From: Trichuris trichiura
Lineage: Eukaryota > Nematoda > Enoplea > Trichinellida > Trichuridae
NCBI GenBank assembly: GCA_037903355.1
Contig: JBAJFE010000026.1
Span: forward strand, 62,001 to 126,000
Direction of reading: 5' to 3'
Length of the DNA stretch: 64,000 nucleotides
The notes below the pieces were generated by a model that was not told the DNA's origin, searched no databases, and saw nothing but the letters and a program-made list of their open reading frames with translations. A program made the position numbers and the translations under genes. Of this stretch, positions 39,459 through 50,465 are shown in pieces (positions within the stretch are counted from its first letter, which is position 1; the number at the start of each line of letters is the position of its first letter).

Positions 39459-40887
39459 TTATTCCAACTCACTGACCATTCGTTCGAGGTCCTTGATTAA
39501 AAGTTCATCCTGAAAAAAACAAAATATGAAACGCTTCAAATGAGAACATTCTGTGCACTTACACCGAGGTACTTCACCGGAATATTCGACGTCTCCCGTA
39601 GCAGAGCTAAAGCCTCTTCCTTCCTTCCGAGCTTTATTAACGTTTGGCAAGTCGCAATATTCACTGCTAAGACGGGTTCTTCAGATAGCTTACTTGCCTT
39701 AAAAAAGCAAAGCGTAAGTGCGGCTTCGTTCGAGCGTTAGTCGCTTGCCACCTCGTTAAGTTCTTTCAATGAATCTTCAAATGTTACTGAGGACGCACCG
39801 CTGACAACGGCGAGTACAAATCGCCTTTTTAAAAAATTCAAAGAACCAATTTCGTAAAATGATCGACCAATTAGGAAATGGATGAACCAATCGTCCGGTT
39901 TCAAATCTCTTGCCGCATTTAAGTGCTTCTGTAGAGCAGAATAATTTTGAATTAAAAAAGACAACGCAAATGTGGACTTGCGTAGAATGCAGGGAGAATA
40001 GGCACGAGTTCGGTAAATGGTAGAAACAAATGCCCAACGCCAAGAGTGATTGCGCACCACTTATGGACTTCTGGGTCCGACGAGTTCAACTTGCTTGCCG
40101 ATAGGGCGTACTCTTTCGCTGTGTTGCAACGAAACGTCAAAAGCTATCGAACACGGAGGAAGCGTTAAACCTTCGCGAAAAAGAGACTTGCAATGCTCCG
40201 TTGAGTTTCCACTGCAGTGTTGCTTCCATGCCAACTGATAGGCAAGAAAAGCGCATTGAATAAACGTTCTATAATCGACTTTGGAACCCAGCTGCCAAAA
40301 AAAGGATATACAAAAACTAACGAGAAAAATTTGATGCGCTACCTCATCTACCCGACGTTTTATTGTATCGTAAGCCACTGGCAGAGCGTCCACAAATTTT
40401 AAAGGCAAGAAAGGGAAGAAACCATCTTCGCTATTCAAAAGTTCCAGAAAGCTTTGTAGCGTTTCTGTTGCATAGCTGGAAATGCTAACAGTAAAAAACA
40501 TCAATTCCATTGACATACCATCCGATTTTACTTTAGCTCGGTAACAGAGTCGACAAAGAGGTCTTCATCCGAAGACGAGAGAGCTAAACGTAACGAACCT
40601 TTACAACGGGTTTGACTATAAAGAATTTTACCTCTATCATTTAACGAGGAACGATTGCTCGGAAATGAACGATTAGCAACATTCTCGAGATATCTAACAT
40701 CTTCCTCAAGACGTGCGACCCTGTCGCTGAAAACGAAAATGATCAGGGATCCATGGTTCATTCTAATTTACCTCAAAATAGCAATTGTGCGTCTAAGAGA
40801 AATTAAGTACGCCCGTAGAGCAATTAAGCAACCAATACCACCAGCTGCAATGCCAATAGCGACGACTACTCGTTTGTCGGCTGGCAT
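39459..40887 (-). CDS. RMDN: regulator of microtubule dynamics (RMD-1/FAM82) family protein
   Basis: TPR-type proteins that bind microtubules; vertebrate RMDN3 also tethers ER to mitochondria. The start is ATG at 40887 with a membrane anchor (VVVAIGIAAGGIGCLIALRA); exon 1 is 40887-40772. Next comes a coiled coil (RVARLEEDVRYLENVANRS) and a Ser-rich linker with SSSDEDLFVD, reminiscent of the FFAT-like region of RMDN3. The TPR domain shows EYALSASKLNSSDPEVHKWC, HLNAARDLKPDDWFIHFLIG and LAVNIATCQTLIKLGRKEEA, ending DELLIKDLERMVSELE. The stretch after HKWCAITLG does not clearly show the usual family segment, so one exon border near 39950-40040 is unresolved. Which RMDN paralogue it corresponds to is not decided. 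Confidence 0.83.
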
Positions 40888-41668
40888 TTAGCACCCCAAG
40901 GTTGGACAATACTGCAGTGGGATCTGAATGTCGAAATATGGTCACACTTTTCATTAATGCGAAAGCTTTAAGGAATCTGGCCGTAAACCACGCAAAACAT
41001 TTGACGCTTCCTCATCTAACACGATCCAAATTAATAGCGCGCGATAACAGCACTACGCACGCCTACCGTACCCGCAAGCGCAAAAACATGCATGTTCTTT
41101 GTAATCTACAGTAATACCTTTTACAAGTCTCCTTTTAGTTACAAGTCATTCTCTTTTCAGTTTACGCGAATAACAAAAAACGCATGCGCGCGCAACTCAT
41201 TACGCTTCTGTGCGAAAAAAATCTCAAATGAATCATGCGTTTAATGACTTTCTTTTTCAAAGTCTTACGCAGATAAATTTGCAACGCTGCTCTTAAGTGC
41301 TGCTAAAACGCGCGCAAGTGAAAGTTATCTAATTTTATAAGGATAATTTCTGCCGCTGTCAGGGTAAGAAATGCGCTAGAACAAAGGAGACTACAGAAAG
41401 CTGAGAGAGCTGCTTTATAGCAATGCTTTGCTATCGTACTTTTACATTTTAAGAACTTATTACGGCACCGTTTAGTCCAGTCGTTAACAACTCCTTATTT
41501 TTTTAATGTTTGATATAGCCATGAACGAACTTGAGAATCATACAGTAACCCACAAGTACAAGTCAGCTTTGTTGAGTTAGTTGGAAACATATTTTTGTCT
41601 ATGCTTTGCAGCTGAAAGCGGTATTACTTTTGAAACAGAAAGCGTTGTTTTTTAACGTTATTTCAGTC
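40888..41668. promoter_or_regulatory. divergent intergenic region between RMDN gene and the LSM2 cluster
   Basis: 780 bp between head-to-head genes. The single promoter of the five-gene plus-strand cluster should lie here. It ends in a U-rich AG (TTATTTCAG, to 41666) directly before the LSM2 ATG. Confidence 0.5.
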
Positions 41669-42244
41669 ATGGTAACAATCTCGTCAGCGCGCAGTTGATT
41701 GCTTGACGAAAATTAACTTTTAGCTTTTTTTCTCCTTCTTCAAGTCCCTCATTGGCAAGGAAGTGACGGTTGAGCTTAAGAACGACTTGTCGTAAGTACT
41801 ACGAAAGCTGCATTTGATATTTCATAGGGAAGATCGGCATACGTATTGCATAACGCCTAAGTTTGTTGTTGTTATTGTAGTAGTAAGCTTTGCTAGCACG
41901 GGTAATTTTGACCCTTTGAGGCAGTGTACGTTTTGCCAGCCTGTGTTAACAATGCGCTTTATTTTAAGCGTATCGGGTAATTTACATTCCGTAGACCAAT
42001 ACTTGAACGTCAAGCTGTTGGATGTGTGCGTACAAGAGCCGGCAAAATTTCCTCAGCTGGTAAGCATGCTGGTCAGCTTGTGTTTCCATTAGATGGTGAC
42101 TTGCAGATATCCGCGAAAAACTGCTTTATTCGGGGCTCCGTAGTACGTTACATTCATTTACCTCCGGAAGAGGTTGACACCACCCTTCTTCAAGACGCTA
42201 CACGCAAGGAATACTTGCAACAGTCCAACAAAAAAGTTAACTAA
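41669..42244 (+). CDS. LSM2: U6 snRNA-associated Sm-like protein LSm2
   Basis: Subunit of the LSm2-8 ring on U6 snRNA and of the cytoplasmic LSm1-7 decay complex. Exons: 41669-41671, 41724-41791, 41969-42059 and 42107-42244, giving 99 aa (human 95). The first coding exon is only the ATG, joined to a second exon starting LFFSFFKSLIGKEVTVELKN, which reproduces the conserved MLFYSFFK start. Sm motifs 1 and 2 are evident in GNLHSVDQYLNVKLLDV and NCFIRGSVVRYIHLP, followed by EEVDTTLLQDATRKEYLQQ. It is the first gene of a head-to-tail cluster and is preceded directly by an AG that could be a trans-splice or cis-splice acceptor. Confidence 0.96.
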
Positions 42245-42287
42245 CAAATCCTCATCTTTACGCGTGCCGTTCTAATCGTTTGCTACT

Positions 42288-42692
42288 ATGTATCGCTACG
42301 TTATTTGTGGAATTTTGAATTGGCGTCACCTTGCTTTCCGCAGGGCGTTTGCTTTTCGTCCTGAGGCAATTCGAAGCTTCTGCAGCTCGCCTCAAAAAGT
42401 TGCTACGATTGCATCCAGCGGAAAAATGCTTTTAGCTTACACATGCAAAGTATGTGGTAGCAGACAAAGCAAGCTCATATCCAAAGTGGGCTACCATCAA
42501 GGAGTCGTATTAGTTCAATGCTCCGGTTGCGCTAATTACCATATTATCGCCGACAATCTTGGCTGGTTTTCAGACCTCAATGGCAAACGAAATATAGAAG
42601 AAATACTTGCCGCCAAAGGGGAGACTGTTACTAAGTCCTCATTGGTGGACATAGTCTCTCTGAGTGACGATGACCAGAGCGAAGCATGTTAA
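42288..42692 (+). CDS. DNLZ: DNL-type zinc finger protein (Tim15/Zim17/HEP family), mitochondrial
   Basis: Mitochondrial matrix co-chaperone that keeps mtHsp70 soluble. It is a single-exon ORF of 134 aa. The N-terminal 35 residues are Arg- and Phe-rich without acids until RPEAIRSF, as expected of a transit peptide. The zinc ribbon is [20 protein letters not shown] then [20 protein letters not shown], with the defining D-N-L triad and two CxxC pairs, followed by [15 protein letters not shown]. It starts only 43 bases after the LSM2 stop, and that spacer contains no AG dinucleotide. Confidence 0.95.
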   Translation: MYRYVICGILNWRHLAFRRAFAFRPEAIRSFCSSPQKVATIASSGKMLLAYTCKVCGSRQSKLISKVGYHQGVVLVQCSGCANYHIIADNLGWFSDLNGKRNIEEILAAKGETVTKSSLVDIVSLSDDDQSEAC

Positions 42693-42698
42693 GACAAC

Positions 42699-42806
42699 AA
42701 TAAATGTTGTAACACCGTATCTTGCCAACTCTTTTTCCTCGGTTATGCTTATCCATTGTATTGCTGAATACTTGGCCATTTTGGTCACTTTATAATTTCC
42801 TTTCAG
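42699..42806 (+). promoter_or_regulatory. intercistronic signal before RPS13: AATAAA and U-rich AG
   Basis: AATAAA is at 42699-42704, six bases past the DNLZ stop. About 100 bases later a pyrimidine-rich acceptor (TTCCTTTCAG, AG at 42805-42806) lies 26 nt before the RPS13 ATG. No donor pairs with it, so a trans-splice site is the simplest reading. Confidence 0.65.
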
Positions 42807-42831
42807 TCTTCGAACTTGCAGTCACGCAATC

Positions 42832-43287
42832 ATGGGTCGTATGCACAATCCCGGAAAAGGTATATCTCAGTCGGCGCTACCGTATCGCAGATCGGTGCCA
42901 TCATGGCTCAAAATGACTCCGGACGATGTGAAAGAGCATATATGCAAATTGGCTAAGAGAGGTTTGCGTCCATCGCAGATTGGCGTCTTTCTTAGGGATT
43001 GCCACGGAGTGGCGCAGGTACGCTGGGTTACAGGTTCCAAAGTGCTGCGCATATTGAAGAGCAAAGGTTTGGCACCGGAAATTCCAGAAGACCTTTACCA
43101 TTTGATCAAAAAGGCAGTCAATATCCGCAAACACTTGGAGCGTAATCGTAAGGATAAGGATAGCAAGTTTCGGCTGATCCTCGTTGAGGCTCGTATCCAT
43201 CGTCTGGCTCGTTATTACAAGACGAAACGTCTGCTACCACCAACTTGGAAGTACGAGTCTTCGACTGCATCGGCGCTGGTTTCATAA
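42832..43287 (+). CDS. RPS13: 40S ribosomal protein S13 (uS15)
   Basis: Structural protein of the small ribosomal subunit. It is a 151 aa single exon, the same length as in other animals. It begins [20 protein letters not shown] and contains the uS15 signature spanning [20 protein letters not shown], then KIDRILKSK-like [38 protein letters not shown] and [13 protein letters not shown] near the end. The gene is intronless here, whereas vertebrate RPS13 has introns that host snoRNAs. It is third in the plus-strand cluster. Confidence 0.99.
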   Translation: MGRMHNPGKGISQSALPYRRSVPSWLKMTPDDVKEHICKLAKRGLRPSQIGVFLRDCHGVAQVRWVTGSKVLRILKSKGLAPEIPEDLYHLIKKAVNIRKHLERNRKDKDSKFRLILVEARIHRLARYYKTKRLLPPTWKYESSTASALVS

Positions 43288-43317
43288 TTCGTCTTATCGA
43301 CCGGAATGTTTTGAGAG

Positions 43318-43430
43318 AATAAATTGGGTGCCCTGCGTTGCGAAGCTTTAAGATATCTTATGGAGTGTGCCCTTGCGTCTTTTATTTTTGCTCCCGAACA
43401 CTTAATTTCGAAATTTTCAACCGTTTATAG
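43318..43430 (+). promoter_or_regulatory. intercistronic signal before COQ4: AATAAA and AG
   Basis: AATAAA at 43318-43323, then 100-odd bases ending TTTATAG directly abutting the COQ4 ATG at 43431. The same arrangement is seen before RPS13 and the FCF2-family gene. Confidence 0.6.
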
Positions 43431-44271
43431 ATGGTTGGTAAGCTTTATCCAACACATATACCGACTACTGGTCTTCAAAAGGCCATATTGGCCGTTGGAT
43501 CCGCTGCTACGGCTATTTTAGCTCCTTGGCGTGGTGGTACGTAACTGACGAAATTGAGCCTTAGATTATGTTAACATTCCTTAAGACGCGGTTGCGTGTA
43601 TGGGCGAAACTACTGCTCAATGGGCATTGCCTTACATAAGACGAAAAATGGAGACGGACCCCGAAGGCGTACTAGTCTTAAAGTGCACAGTCATTATGGG
43701 AAGCGGCGCCTTTATTATTTGCCTTTAGAGAGAAGCCTCGAATTATGGATTGCACCGTCGACGTGGGCGCCCTACGACGCATGGCAGACGGTACTCTTGG
43801 ACGTGAATACGCTCGATTTTTAGACCATCTCGTACTTAGTGGAGTGTTCACAGAATGGCGGCAACTGTTTTGACATTTCAGGAGACGAGCCCGGACGCTA
43901 GGCCTCCCGTTCAGTTTGTCGACGACTTGGAGGCAGCCTACGTGATGATGCGTTACCGCGAAACTCACGACTTGTTTCACACGGTTCTCGGCATGCCAAC
44001 TCACATGCTTGGCGAAGTGATGGTCAAGTGGTTCGAAGGAATTCAATTCGGGCTGCCTATGTGCGTATTGGGAGGGCTATTCGGCGCTTTTCGCCTAAAA
44101 ACAAAGCAGCGTGCAGCCTTCATGGCTCATTTCCCTTGGATAGTACGCAATGCGGAAAATGGCCACTTCTTTATGAGCGTCTATTGGGAACATTATTGGG
44201 AAATGCCGTTGGTCGAACTGCGCAACAAGCTCAACGTGGAAGAGCCGCCGATTTTGTTTAAGAAAAAATAA
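43431..44271 (+). CDS. COQ4: ubiquinone biosynthesis protein COQ4
   Basis: Matrix-side inner-membrane protein of the coenzyme Q synthesis complex. Exons: 43431-43536, 43586-43682, 43729-43831 and 43882-44271, phases consistent, about 231 aa. Landmarks: [51 protein letters not shown], and the metal-binding [20 protein letters not shown], which is the H-D-x-x-H-x11-E motif, with all its acids and histidines present. [17 protein letters not shown] follows. The start MVGKLYPT directly follows an AG; no longer transit peptide is visible, so an upstream targeting exon may be missing or the N-terminus may be short. Confidence 0.95.
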
Positions 44272-44373
44272 AGCACTCCTTCAACGGATCCATTCTAAAA
44301 AATCGGGTCAATGATACCATTCTTTGAATCGATGACGAATTGCGCTTTTACCATTGTTTGCATCGTTTTGCAG
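44267..44373 (+). promoter_or_regulatory. intercistronic signal before the FCF2-family gene: AATAAA and U-rich AG
   Basis: AATAAA (44267-44272) overlaps the COQ4 TAA stop. One hundred bases on, CATCGTTTTGCAG ends at 44373, the base before the next ATG. Confidence 0.65.
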
Positions 44374-45327
44374 ATGGAGAAACTGTTCAGCTCCGCGAAA
44401 AGTGATTCTGGTACGGACAGGCCGACCACTTCCGGCGTCGCGTCTTTTCCAAAGTTTTTCTTGGAAAAAAGAAAAACCAAGAAACAGTTATCAGCATTAT
44501 TCGCGTTTCGATGTGCACATTCAGAGTGCGCGGTTTTTTTTTTGCAGGATGACACTTTCGAACGCGCTCGATCCGGGATGCAGCCTTCCTACGCTTCCAT
44601 TTTTAAAGGACCCGCTTCGTCAAGCGTTCAAAGAATCATCGGAAGTAGCCGAGGTAATTTTTGAGGTCGACGGGCAATTCGACATCACACGAGCATTTAG
44701 GCGATGAAAAAAGCAGTAGTAAAGCCCGGATTCGAGAAAACAGCCGTCCTTAAGCCCGAAAAGTCGAAAACGGCGAAAAAATTAGCTCGAAAGGTGCTTG
44801 CGGTCACGTTTGGTCATTTGCATAGATAAAGCTATCAAAATGCTGTTGCAGCTGGAAAGGGAGAAGACAATGGGAGCCAAATGGTTCCAATTGCCGGCTA
44901 CGGAAATGAGCGAGGAGCGAAAACGCGACCTGAAAGTGCTCCAATGGCGTGACGCCATTGATCCGACCGTCCATTATCGTCGAAACTACAGAAAAACGTT
45001 GCCCAAATATTTTGAGGTTCTTCTTACTACCTTATTTTGAACGAAGACAACTTGACGATCATTTTCAGATTGGCAGAGTGGTGGACAATCCTATAGACTT
45101 TTACAGTTCACGCATACCGAAGAAACAGCGCAAGAATACGATTGTTGAGGAACTGTTGGCCGACGCGGAAGTTAGACAGTACGTTATCTTTCAAGTTGTC
45201 AATGCTCACAGTTCATTATATTCACCGTAGACGGATGAAGCAAAAGTATTCGGAAATTGCCGCCCATCGCAACAATCGCCGAAGGAGAAAATTTGGAAAA
45301 CATCCAAAACGCCGACATGCCCGTTAG
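44374..45327 (+). CDS. DNTTIP2: FCF2/DNTTIP2 family pre-rRNA processing protein
   Basis: Nucleolar factor of the small-subunit processome (yeast Fcf2, animal DNTTIP2/TdIF2). Six exons with consistent phase: 44374-44453, 44548-44653, 44701-44793, 44852-45016, 45069-45178 and 45231-45327, giving 216 aa. The C-terminal Fcf2 domain is clear: MGAKWFQLPATEMSEERKRD, DPTVHYRRN, KTLPKYFEIGRVVDNPIDFY, SRIPKKQRKNTIVEELLADA, then a very basic tail (RMKQKYSEIAAHRNNRRRRK). Vertebrate DNTTIP2 is far longer, with an acidic N-terminus absent here; in size this resembles yeast Fcf2. The first two exons rest on splice phase only. Last gene of the cluster. Confidence 0.85.
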
Positions 45328-48300
45328 ACACTGAAAACGCGCACTACAAGATGCAGAGATGAGCAATATGTCTGCGCGCAAGAAATTTTGACGAGTTCGT
45401 TCGGATGTGAAAACAATTAAACTTAGCCATGTTCTTGCGACGTTAACATTTACTTTTAACCGGAGCCTAAGCTTAAATCTAAAGCCAAGACTAAAGCTAG
45501 AAAATCAAAGGGTCGGCTGACAGGAAATCAAATTTTTGCGAGTGCCTTACCTGCATTCTCTTAGTATACTGTACATTCGGGGGCGAATTTCGACAAGACG
45601 CCAATTTTCTTCCACTTGCTCAATTGGCAGAGTCAGCGCTTCAGTTTAAAGATGCCTACTTGCAGCGTGAAACAGCAGACGTTTCAAATCGCTTACATCA
45701 TGCACATCTCACGTTTTCAATAGGTGGAAACGTTTGAGCGGCGTTTGCCAATATGTCCGACGTAGAGCGCTCCCTGCCGAACATTTTATGTTGAAAGCGT
45801 CTATTGACACATTGCTGCTTCCTAGAACGAAGCGAAATCATTGGCAAAGAAGAAACTTTTTTTAATGATGTAAAGCAATGCAAGTGCGTACTTAGTTTTC
45901 AAATGTGAATTAACGACCCATCATTGAAATAATTATCATTTATGGTTATTTTTTTCATTAAAAGAACAGTATACCTACTTTAATAGGCAGTGAAGTCATC
46001 GCGCGGCCGACGAGTATTGCTAGCCGGCTAAGTCCAACGATGTACACACATACATCTTTGGCAGATAAGGCTACTGAGCACGTTTAAGTTCTAATTTCCG
46101 TTTATTTGTACTGGCTGCACTCAAAACCAATGAGCAAAATATGGCATAGACGGTAGAACGAAGAAGTCGAGCTTAAATCAGGTTCAAAGCAGCAAATTCG
46201 TATGGCACTGGGCAGCCTGCGAGACAAGCTCAGCAAATTCTCCACTGGTAAGCAACAGGCATAATGCCTGTTGCATCTAATATCATTCAACCAAGAACGC
46301 TGCGATCCAACCGACGGATTTCCAAAACTGCTCTTATCTAGCAATTCACCGGGATTACAGCGACTAAGATATCGTTGGCATCCATGCTTGATCGTAAGTC
46401 GCTTCTTCTGCCTAGCAACTATCCTATCAAATTCTAACCGAATGCTAAGCATTCTGTGCTCATATCGTCTATATAAACTGCGCGGAACAGATCCACAGGT
46501 CCTCTGTTCTGAACGCAGGCAAACTTCCCGCAATATCGTAGAACCGCCAAGGAAAATATCTTTTTTTGTTGTCCATCACGTCGAGCAGCGGTTGACATGA
46601 ACTCTTACGATCCGGGTAGCAGACGAGGGAAGCTGTCGACAAGGGTGCGGCACTCATTTCCCATTAGTTATTGCCAGGCCACACGCGACTACAGCCCGCA
46701 ATTTTTGGCAACCACAAAATGTCTTTTATATCTTCGAAAAAGAACTGGCATAATCAAGATAAGCTATCTTAGTTCCCTAGCTGCTAAAGCAGCCAGAGAA
46801 TTGCGGGAATCCAATGCATATCTTTCTGCAGCAACGCCATCGCGCAGCCGCTTCCATGTCTTCGCCGCAAAGGAAAGAGCGAAAATTCGCCAACTTGCAG
46901 TCTTCTGTTTCAGCTGCTTTTGTTGCGGCAGAAAGCTTTAATTACTGAAGCGGCCAAAGAATTTCGAAAAAACATATCTTCATATCGTATACATGTAACT
47001 TCTTTTCGGGAGCACCAAGGCGAACAGTCAGTAAACCCAAGGGCGTTTTCTTCCTTATCTTGACATATCATGACAACTGTAAGCTGGCCAACGGGCATTT
47101 GGTCACTGCTACAGGATGGGATCCATTTGTTCGCGTTTGCAATCGGGAAAGATCTGCTCATACACGCCAAAGCTGCCTAGAATTGATACAAACTAAAATG
47201 CTTCCACGACTAAAACATACAGTTTTCTAATAAAGATCTTCAGGCTCATTGATAAACAGCTACTAATAAGCCGCCCTTCATTGAGTGTCAAAGCTGAAAA
47301 CTTTACAAGGCCCTGGCAGACCTAGCTAAGCTCTTGTCAAGTATTTACCCCACTGTCTAAGAAATGCAGGTTTTTTCCTTGGAAACATGTCGCCATCCTC
47401 CTCTGCCCTTAATGGTTCGCAGGTTGCTTATCCTGTTTTGCCCCTCCCTAAGCCTGAGCAAAAACATAAGCCTTATGATTGGGCGTTGCAGTAGGTTAGG
47501 GCACAAGAAGATGGCCAACAAAGTTACAAAATGACGATGGAGAGCGTGACCCGCAACATTCCTCAGTCTCGTGGGTTACTTAATGCTTACCGATTACGCA
47601 ACACTGCGTTGCAGTGGTCGTCTTCGTCACCAACGAAACTTTGTATTATCAGCATGTTGGATGCAAGTAACGGCAGCTGAATGTGCGCATATGCCAGCTC
47701 ATATCGGATACATACAAGCTAAGGTGATCAGTCTGTCGTACGCTTTCATCGGCGGTTCACTGACGCTGCCAGCTCGCGACAGTAGACAGCAAAATGAATA
47801 ACTGCCGCCAACCTGTTTCACCAATAACTCCAAAGTTTAAAGCAAGGAGTACTGTAAGATAAAGTATCCGTAGGTATCAACATCGGAATTTAGCATTTTA
47901 AATAAGCACACTAAAAAACAATTGAACTTTGCGTAAATATAACTGCGGTGGTAGACAGTTTTTGAAAAAACTTCGCATGGTCCTTTAGCAAAGAGACCGC
48001 GAGATATAAGCTTTTACTAACTTGAGAACAGTTTACTGTAAGAAAAAAAGACTTACGCGCTCGCTTCTTTGGCTGCTATAAAGTTCAAACAGGATTGCCT
48101 AACAGAATTACGAAGAATAAAATAGCAATTCAGCTTGGATTAAACAAATTAAGTGTTGAGATAGCGCTCTGCGCAAAGTACGAGTTTGCTTCGGGATAAG
48201 AAAAGACTGAAATAAATTTGCAACGTTTTCGTCTTCCTCCAGCAGCATTATTGCAAGCCTCGAAAACTAACATAACAAGTTCTTTTTTACTTTCTGTCAA

Positions 48301-49500
48301 TTGCGCTTTCAGTGCCTCGAAAGAAAGATATATTTTTCACCACCGTTTTAGAATTCAAATACGTTGCAAACACTTTGATAGGCTGAAGGTGCAAGAAAAG
48401 CTGCTTGCACGAAAGACTAAACTTTTGTAGGATGAATCTAACTTGAAAATCATTTATTCGCAAGTCAAAGATAGGCGTGCGCGCCGACTGTATTCGCGCG
48501 TGCGAGCGCGTAAAATATTTCAAACATTTTTACACCTTTTTCAGAGACGTACTTTTTTTGAACCTTATCGGCAAATGTGCAATTCGAGCAAAGGTTCAGA
48601 TAGAAATCGCAGCAACTCGTCAGCCGGTAAAAATATTGCATCAACGAAAAGCGCCTTTACGGTGGCTTAATTTTTTGCCGACTGAATTGGCCCGATTACA
48701 TCATTTAAGTGGCAGAATAGTATGTCGGTCATCGGAAAACTGATAGAATCGCGCGGCTGCGTGACAAAACGTAAAAAGTGAATAATGCTCAGCAATCATA
48801 AGGCAACAATTCACGGGTCGCAGACTTTGAAGTCCAAGTATCATTAGAAGACATTGAGCTCGTATGAAACTGGATCATAATAAGAGCAGTGGAAACAAGT
48901 GAACGCAGCTATTGCGATTTGAAGGAACAAAAAACGAAATATACACATATCGCACAAACAGCTATTAACCACTTCAGTCTTTTTCCTTCGTGCTTTACAG
49001 TATATACAACTTGAAAGGAGTCATTCAAGCAAATCAGGTCCGTTCAGGTCAGAACAATTTTGTAAATTCATGCCTTCACTCAACGGTGACAGTCAGCTAT
49101 TTTGTTAACACGCTTTTTCAAGGTCTACTTAATGACTTCTCATTATGCCATCAGACAACTTTGAGACATCGCATAATTGATTGACATTCCGTTGCTGTAT
49201 TCAATAATAGCAACAGACGGAATAGAGCACTTTTGATACAGCGTACTTTCTCAGACTTCTCATTGCATGACTTCGCTTTCATGGGAACTTGTACCGAATC
49301 AAATACTCTATATTAATACCTTTCTACAATGATCCAGCCAACTTTTTGTACACGTAGTAACTTTAGAAAACAATAATAATAGCCGGTCGTAATAATTAAT
49401 TATTGCGGCTACACCGTCTTCCATTCGATAGCACTGCGTTCAGTCTCTTCTTAGCTAGAAAATAGTTGCAAAATCCCGCTGACTCACTTCCGAACACGTC
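45328..49500. other. 4.2 kb without a confident gene
   Basis: Several short open segments look weakly coding but could not be joined. Near 46176-46245 (+) QQIRMALGSLRDKLSKFSTG precedes a GTAAGC donor. Near 47080 (+) a phrase GHLVTATGWDPFVRV resembles a WD repeat strand. Near 47386 (+) a short Pro-rich ORF begins MSPSSSALNGS. Opposite frames are also open (46102-46533). A decayed gene or a fast-evolving one with undetected exons is possible. No RNA gene was recognised. Confidence 0.35.
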
Positions 49501-50203
49501 GAGCCTAAAAGCGTGCAACGGAATGCTCATGTAATGAAATTTTTCACGCAAAGATCCTGCCGGCTAACTATTTTTAGGCAAAAACGCCAACCCACCGCAA
49601 AGGGCAATTTAGAAGCGTCGCCCCACTTTGTTCTATCTCCGCCAGAGCCGGTTCAAATGGAAGTTCAAAATACAATCGGGCGCGCGCGTCCAATAGCCGA
49701 CAAATACCTTTGCTTCAAAGAAAGCAATTAGCGTCTTTGAAAATTGTATTAACCTTTTTTTTCAAAAATCGTCCACCGCTAATCGATCGCTCTACGGATG
49801 GAATCATTTTCATTAAGTATGCTCAATGGTTTGGAGATCCGATTGGACGGCTAATTCGCTTTCAGGAGCAGCAAGCAAATTGCGAGGTGCCCGTAAGTGG
49901 GTTTCAGGGACAGTCGTGGTTACAGGCACTTTTTCAGCCCACCAATTGGCATTGAATCATCACCAATCTGCCGTAAAGCAATGCAACGCTTTGGACAGAT
50001 GCCGTCAACTCTTTTTATCACTCCTTAATGCCACCAAATCGGCACTGCCCGCCGGTGACGTGACCCGACGCACCGTGACGGAAGGACCTAGTCTACATAG
50101 ATGGCGTTGCTGACGACCGAATTCCAATAGAAAGGTGCAGCTGGCCAGTAGGGAACGCGACCAGTTTAGACCTGATGGAGAGAGAAGGGTGCAAAGGCGA
50201 CTG
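49501..50203. other. upstream region of the secreted protein gene, unresolved ORFs
   Basis: ORFs at 49513-49731 and 49826-50113 are open but carry no domain and are not clearly linked by splice sites. They may include 5' exons of the gene at 50466, or nothing. Confidence 0.3.
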
Positions 50204-50283
50204 AGAGCAAAAGAGCGAGAGAAAGAGAGAGATAGAGAGAGAGAGAGAGAGACGGAGAAAGAAAGGGGGAAAGAGAGAGACAG
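50204..50283. repeat. GA-rich simple sequence repeat
   Basis: An 80 bp purine tract dominated by GAGA, with GATA and GGGG interruptions, 180 bp upstream of the start codon of the secreted protein gene. The opposite strand reads as a spurious Ser/Leu-rich ORF. GAGA tracts can bind GAF-type factors or act as polymorphic microsatellites. Confidence 0.85.
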
Positions 50284-50465
50284 AAATGGCCAAAGTACGT
50301 AATCGATTCTCTTCTCTTGCCGTTCATCGTTCATCAATCTACGTGTACTTTCTCGGACCAACCGAACAGCCAGTTCCGTAGGTGCGCAGGGTGCAAGCGA
50401 TGTGCTATCCTCGCAGTCACCAATCCCGCCGCCTTCAACGTTGCTCTCCTCTTATACGAAAAGCA

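Noticed and set aside
46176..47170. Possible WD-repeat gene or pseudogene
   Set aside because: Isolated phrases resemble WD strands, but no consistent frame, GH or WD pairs, or splice chain could be built.
50005..50361. Ser/Leu/Phe-rich minus-strand ORF with apparent membrane-like runs
   Set aside because: It is the reverse complement of a GA simple repeat.
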